Assembly (NCBI GenBank): GCA_002170165.1
Contig: NHFY01000013.1
Location: 1-64,000, forward strand
Length of the DNA: 64,000 bases
Direction: 5' to 3'
From: Flavobacteriales bacterium TMED123
GTDB taxonomy: Bacteria; Bacteroidota; Bacteroidia; Flavobacteriales; BACL11
The translations under genes were made by a program, and so were the position numbers. The notes under the pieces were generated by a model. The model was not told the origin of the DNA. It was given only the letters and a program-made list of their open reading frames with translations, and ran no database searches. Positions 60,981-64,000 of the stretch are shown piece by piece (position 1 is the first letter of the stretch; every line of letters starts with the position of its first letter).

Positions 60981-62902
60981 TGCAAATATCCATTGTAATA
61001 GTTTCTTATAATGTCAAGTATTTCTTGGAACAATGCTTACGATCTGTTGAAAAAGCCACAAAAAATTTAGAAGCAGAAATTATAGTAGTAGATAATAACT
61101 CTGTGGATGAATCTCCAGAAATGGTTAAAAATAAATTTCCAAATGTTTCTTTGATACACAACAATGAAAATGTTGGATTTTCAAGAGCAAATAACCAGGC
61201 TATTGCAAAGGCAAAAGGAGAATTTGTGCTGCTACTAAACCCAGATACTTTAGTTGAAGAAGATGCTTTAGAAAAAACGATTGCATTTATGCAATCTACA
61301 GCAGATGCTGGAGCAGTTGGGGTACATATGGTTGATGGGAAAGGTATGTTTTTAGATGAAAGTAAAAGAGGTGTTCCAGGATTTAGCACTTCTCTTTTTA
61401 AGTTCTTAGGACTACATAAATTACTTCCGAAATCATCCACTTTTAACCATTATTATTTGGGGAGCTGTGATAAAGACAAACTGCATGAAGTAGAGGTCTT
61501 AGTAGGTGCATTTATGCTAATTAGAAAATCTATTTTCGAGAAGATCGGACTTTTAGATGAGCGCTTTTTTATGTATTGGGAAGACACTGATTTTTGCATA
61601 CGTATAAGAGACAATGGTTTTAAGAACTATTATCTGGGTGATGTTAAAATCATTCATTATAAGGGGGAAAGTAACAAAAGGCATACTTTGAGTTTTACCA
61701 TTGGATTCAACAAGTCCATGATTGCATTTGTAAAAAAACATTTTAACAAACATTTGCTTTTTTTACCCTTAATAAGGATTGCTACTCTATTAAAATCCTT
61801 AACTGTTATTATTAGAGATTTTTTCAAAACCTTTACAAAACCAATTGTGGATTTTGCAATGATGTATCTTGGAATTCTGACTTTTACTAATTTTTGGGGT
61901 GCTAATTTTGCTGCTTATCCCTTTAGATCAAATTTTACACAAATTTTTATACCGTCATATTTACTTATTTGGATCACTTCATTGTTTTTCTCTGGAGCTT
62001 ACGACAAGCCTTTTCGGATTAACCGTGTTGCAAGAGGCGTAATTTTTGGCTTGCTCCTTATTGCAACTTTTTCTAACTTTTTTAATGAGATTCGTTTTTC
62101 AAGAATGATCATTTTATTAGGTAGTCTTATTGTTTTTTCTACTTTTATTTTTCTCCGATTTATTTATCGATTTACTGGATATAAAGATTTTGACATTGCA
62201 GAAAAAAGATCTTCTAACCTATTGCTTTTTTCTGAGAATAATGAACACAAAAGAGCAACAGATATCATTTCAAACTCAAAACACAATACTCAACTGATTG
62301 GTTATTTAAACAAAAATGGAGAAGATGGCGCATTAGGATCAATTAGAGATGTTAAAACTATCATCAAAAAACATAGGGTTGATGAAATAGTGTTTGCAAG
62401 TGCAGATATTAGTTTTAAAGAAATTATCTCTTGGCTCATATCACTCTCCGACACTTCATTAAAATTCAAAATTCTGCCAGAAAACAGCCATTTCCTTATC
62501 GGAAGTAATTCTAGAGAGAAATTAGGTGATTACTATTGTCCTGATTCTAATTGGGAGTTGAGTAAAAATGCAAATAAAAGAAATAAAAGAGTGATTGATA
62601 TTTGTGTTGCAATTGGTTTTTTAATCTGTTCTCCAATCTTGATGTGGCTTTGCAAATCCCCATCAAGATTTATAAAAAATATGTTTGGAATACTAAAGGG
62701 TAATTTAACTTTTATTGGATTTAATAAAAAGTATGAATCGCATTTTCCAAATATCAGAAAAGGTGTCCTTTCTCCTATTACTTCAATCAAGCAGCAATTG
62801 ACTGATAATGAAATCCGTAAATTCAATATGTTGTATGCGAAAAATTACAAAGCGAAAAATGACTTGTACATCATTTTTAAAAGCATAAATCAACTTGGAT
62901 AA
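60980..62902 (+). CDS. GT2 glycosyltransferase fused to a degenerate sugar-phosphate transferase
   Basis: A 640-aa membrane protein. Residues 1-255 form a GT2 domain with VVSYNVKYFLEQCLRSV, VVDNNSVDES, the metal-site NPDT and WEDTDFCIRIRDNGF. About 255-400 contain several membrane helices. About 410-530 look like the CoA/NAD-binding-like domain found in large polyprenyl-phosphate sugar transferases (DIISNSKHNTQLIGYLNK). The C-terminal 535-640 (KRVIDICVAIGFLICSPILMWL ... LKGNLTFIGFNKKYES) resembles the WbaP/WecA-type phosphoglycosyltransferase end but lacks the usual KFRSM and GDMSLVGPRP motifs, so it is probably non-catalytic. Likely makes a cell-surface glycan at the inner membrane. Confidence 0.75.
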   Translation: MQISIVIVSYNVKYFLEQCLRSVEKATKNLEAEIIVVDNNSVDESPEMVKNKFPNVSLIHNNENVGFSRANNQAIAKAKGEFVLLLNPDTLVEEDALEKTIAFMQSTADAGAVGVHMVDGKGMFLDESKRGVPGFSTSLFKFLGLHKLLPKSSTFNHYYLGSCDKDKLHEVEVLVGAFMLIRKSIFEKIGLLDERFFMYWEDTDFCIRIRDNGFKNYYLGDVKIIHYKGESNKRHTLSFTIGFNKSMIAFVKKHFNKHLLFLPLIRIATLLKSLTVIIRDFFKTFTKPIVDFAMMYLGILTFTNFWGANFAAYPFRSNFTQIFIPSYLLIWITSLFFSGAYDKPFRINRVARGVIFGLLLIATFSNFFNEIRFSRMIILLGSLIVFSTFIFLRFIYRFTGYKDFDIAEKRSSNLLLFSENNEHKRATDIISNSKHNTQLIGYLNKNGEDGALGSIRDVKTIIKKHRVDEIVFASADISFKEIISWLISLSDTSLKFKILPENSHFLIGSNSREKLGDYYCPDSNWELSKNANKRNKRVIDICVAIGFLICSPILMWLCKSPSRFIKNMFGILKGNLTFIGFNKKYESHFPNIRKGVLSPITSIKQQLTDNEIRKFNMLYAKNYKAKNDLYIIFKSINQLG

Positions 62903-62907
62903 ATCTG

Positions 62908-62937
62908 TTTCTGTACAATTCTTTTTTCGTATTTTTG
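62908..62937 (+). promoter_or_regulatory. Promoter for the E2 gene
   Basis: TATTTTTG (62930-62937) fits the -7 consensus and a TTTC (62908-62911), one base off TTTG, lies 18 bases upstream. The ATG at 62963 follows 25 bases after the -7 box. Confidence 0.5.
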
Positions 62938-62962
62938 CAGCCAATAAAACTAAAACAATAAA

Positions 62963-64000
62963 ATGGCAAGAGTAGAACTAATACTTCCTAAAATGGGAGA
63001 AAGTGTAACTGAAGCAACTCTTATTTCATGGGGTAAGAATGTGGGAGACACGGTAGAGATGGATGAGACTATTGTGGAAATTGCTACTGATAAGGTTGAT
63101 TCTGAAGTACCTTCAACACATGATGGGAAATTGGTAGAGCAGCTTTTCTCTGCAGATGATGTAATTCAAGTAGGCCAAGCTTTTGCTATTTTAGAAACTG
63201 AAGGAGATAAAGAAGTTTCAACTGCTAAAACTGAAACAACTAATACTGAACTAGAAGTTGTAAAAGAAGTAGAAGAAATAGTAGAGAAAGCTGTTGAAAG
63301 CACAAAACATCAGATAACAAATAGTGAAGATAGGTTTTACTCTCCTTTAGTAAGAAATATGGCTACTGAAGAGGGAATTGATATGAAGGAGTTATCAAAA
63401 ATCCCTGGTAGCGGAAAAGACGGAAGAGTAACCAAAACAGATATGTTATCTTACATTAAAAGTAGAGGTTCAACTTCTTCTGCTGAATCAGAAAAACCAA
63501 CTCAAACAGCTAAACCAGCTCCTGCTCCAAAAGCTGCAGAAAGCCCGAAACACAGTCCTACTCCTATTGCAGATACTGGTGATGTGGAGATTGTAGAAAT
63601 GGATAGAATGAGAAAACTCATTTCAACTCATATGACAATGTCCAAAGCAACTTCTGCACATATCACCTCTTTTGTGGAGGCTGATATGACCAAGATTGTA
63701 AATTGGAGAAACTCGGTAAAAGCTGATTTCAAAAAAAGGGAAGGTCAAAACATCACATTCACACCTATCATCATAGAGGCAATGGCAAAGGCAGTAAAGG
63801 ATTTTCCAATGATAAATGTTTCTGTTGATGGGACTAATATTCATATTCATAAAAATGTAAATATTGGTATGGCTGCAGCCTTACCAGATGGAAATCTTAT
63901 TGTTCCCGTTATTAAAGAATGTCAGAATAAGAATCTTGTTGGGATTACAAAATCTGTAAATGATTTAGCAACAAGAGCTCGATCATCTGAATTAAATCCA
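62963..64000 (+). CDS. 2-oxoacid dehydrogenase E2 (dihydrolipoamide acyltransferase), 3' end missing
   Basis: The gene runs off the right edge; 346 residues are visible. The lipoyl domain (1-78) has the lipoyl Lys44 in EIATDKVDSE. After an acidic and Ala/Pro-rich linker comes the peripheral subunit-binding domain near 125-165 (FYSPLVRNMATEEG ... GRVTKTDMLSYI), and then the acyltransferase domain begins (DRMRKLISTHMTMSKATSAHITSF, FTPIIIEAMAKAVKDFPMINVSVDG, NIGMAAALPDGNLIVPVI). The catalytic HxxxDG lies beyond the window. The single lipoyl domain and the sequence fit a branched-chain or 2-oxoglutarate type E2; which one cannot be told. lpdA at 28 kb could supply E3. Confidence 0.92.
   Translation, partial: MARVELILPKMGESVTEATLISWGKNVGDTVEMDETIVEIATDKVDSEVPSTHDGKLVEQLFSADDVIQVGQAFAILETEGDKEVSTAKTETTNTELEVVKEVEEIVEKAVESTKHQITNSEDRFYSPLVRNMATEEGIDMKELSKIPGSGKDGRVTKTDMLSYIKSRGSTSSAESEKPTQTAKPAPAPKAAESPKHSPTPIADTGDVEIVEMDRMRKLISTHMTMSKATSAHITSFVEADMTKIVNWRNSVKADFKKREGQNITFTPIIIEAMAKAVKDFPMINVSVDGTNIHIHKNVNIGMAAALPDGNLIVPVIKECQNKNLVGITKSVNDLATRARSSELNP

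Noticed and set aside
1-64000. Mobile elements, prophage, restriction or other defence islands
   Set aside because: No transposase, integrase, terminal repeat pair, phage structural gene, methylase/endonuclease pair or toxin/antitoxin pair was recognised.

Overview
This 64 kb window is a gene-dense, AT-rich chromosomal segment of a member of the Bacteroidota, most likely a Flavobacteriales-like, probably marine or saline lineage. The evidence is direct: genes lack clear Shine-Dalgarno sequences, TAnnTTTG -7 boxes recur upstream of operons, several secreted proteins end in type IX secretion (T9SS) sorting domains, a T9SS plug protein and a TonB receptor/DUF4249 pair are present, and there is a complete Na+-translocating NADH:quinone reductase. 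The aminofutalosine synthase MqnE points to menaquinone made by the futalosine route. Genus cannot be read from this sequence alone.

Layout: 1-462 holds the 5' end of a frameshifted secreted repeat protein and tRNA-Pro(GGG). 463-5069 carries a TonB-dependent receptor with a DUF4249 lipoprotein, thioredoxin reductase and a two-cluster CDGSH protein. 5066-8790 has a secreted protein of unknown function, RNase P RNA with its terminator, RidA, PurE, a tiny secreted ORF and a THUMP RNA methyltransferase. 8812-15960 (minus) is a SPOR/beta-barrel envelope protein, then rfbC - lytic transglycosylase - uvrA - LOG-family gene. 16051-22623 has an FKBP lipoprotein, a DUF4197 protein, rdgB, two tandem M43 T9SS metalloproteases and mqnE. 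22620-27948 is rluD, a T9SS protein and a PASTA protein, divergent from ddl and a SPOR membrane protein. 28035-30645 is lpdA and a Cys-rich GT9 glycosyltransferase, divergent from a ten-gene plus-strand run (M61 peptidase, CDGSH, hpt, adk, obg, PAP2, a 49-aa membrane protein, PafA-like phosphatase, aroB, aroA) to 39188. 39154-45313 (minus) holds a HAD phosphatase, upp, a FemAB-like protein, a polysaccharide deacetylase, rpsT with tRNA-Glu, an unknown protein and proS. 45428-51288 has a Tyr/His-rich lipoprotein, a FadL-like porin, a TPR protein, a zinc-ribbon protein and a Nif3-like protein. 51495-57341 is nqrABCDEF, divergent from the T9SS plug gene. The right end has a sodium/solute symporter, recR, a GT2 fused to a degenerate phosphoglycosyltransferase, and the truncated E2 of a 2-oxoacid dehydrogenase.

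How the genes fit together: most are housekeeping (nucleotide salvage, shikimate pathway, respiration, repair, translation) interleaved with cell-envelope and secretion functions. I see no CRISPR array, transposase, integrase, prophage or recognisable defence island, and nothing that convincingly amounts to an undescribed multi-gene system. The most interesting items are compact regulatory designs (back-to-back promoters between nqr and the T9SS plug gene, a terminator with a promoter box in its loop, a terminator containing a start codon, candidate leaderless genes), the GT2-pseudo-phosphoglycosyltransferase fusion, the Tyr/His-rich lipoprotein next to a FadL-like porin, and several conserved-looking genes of unknown role.
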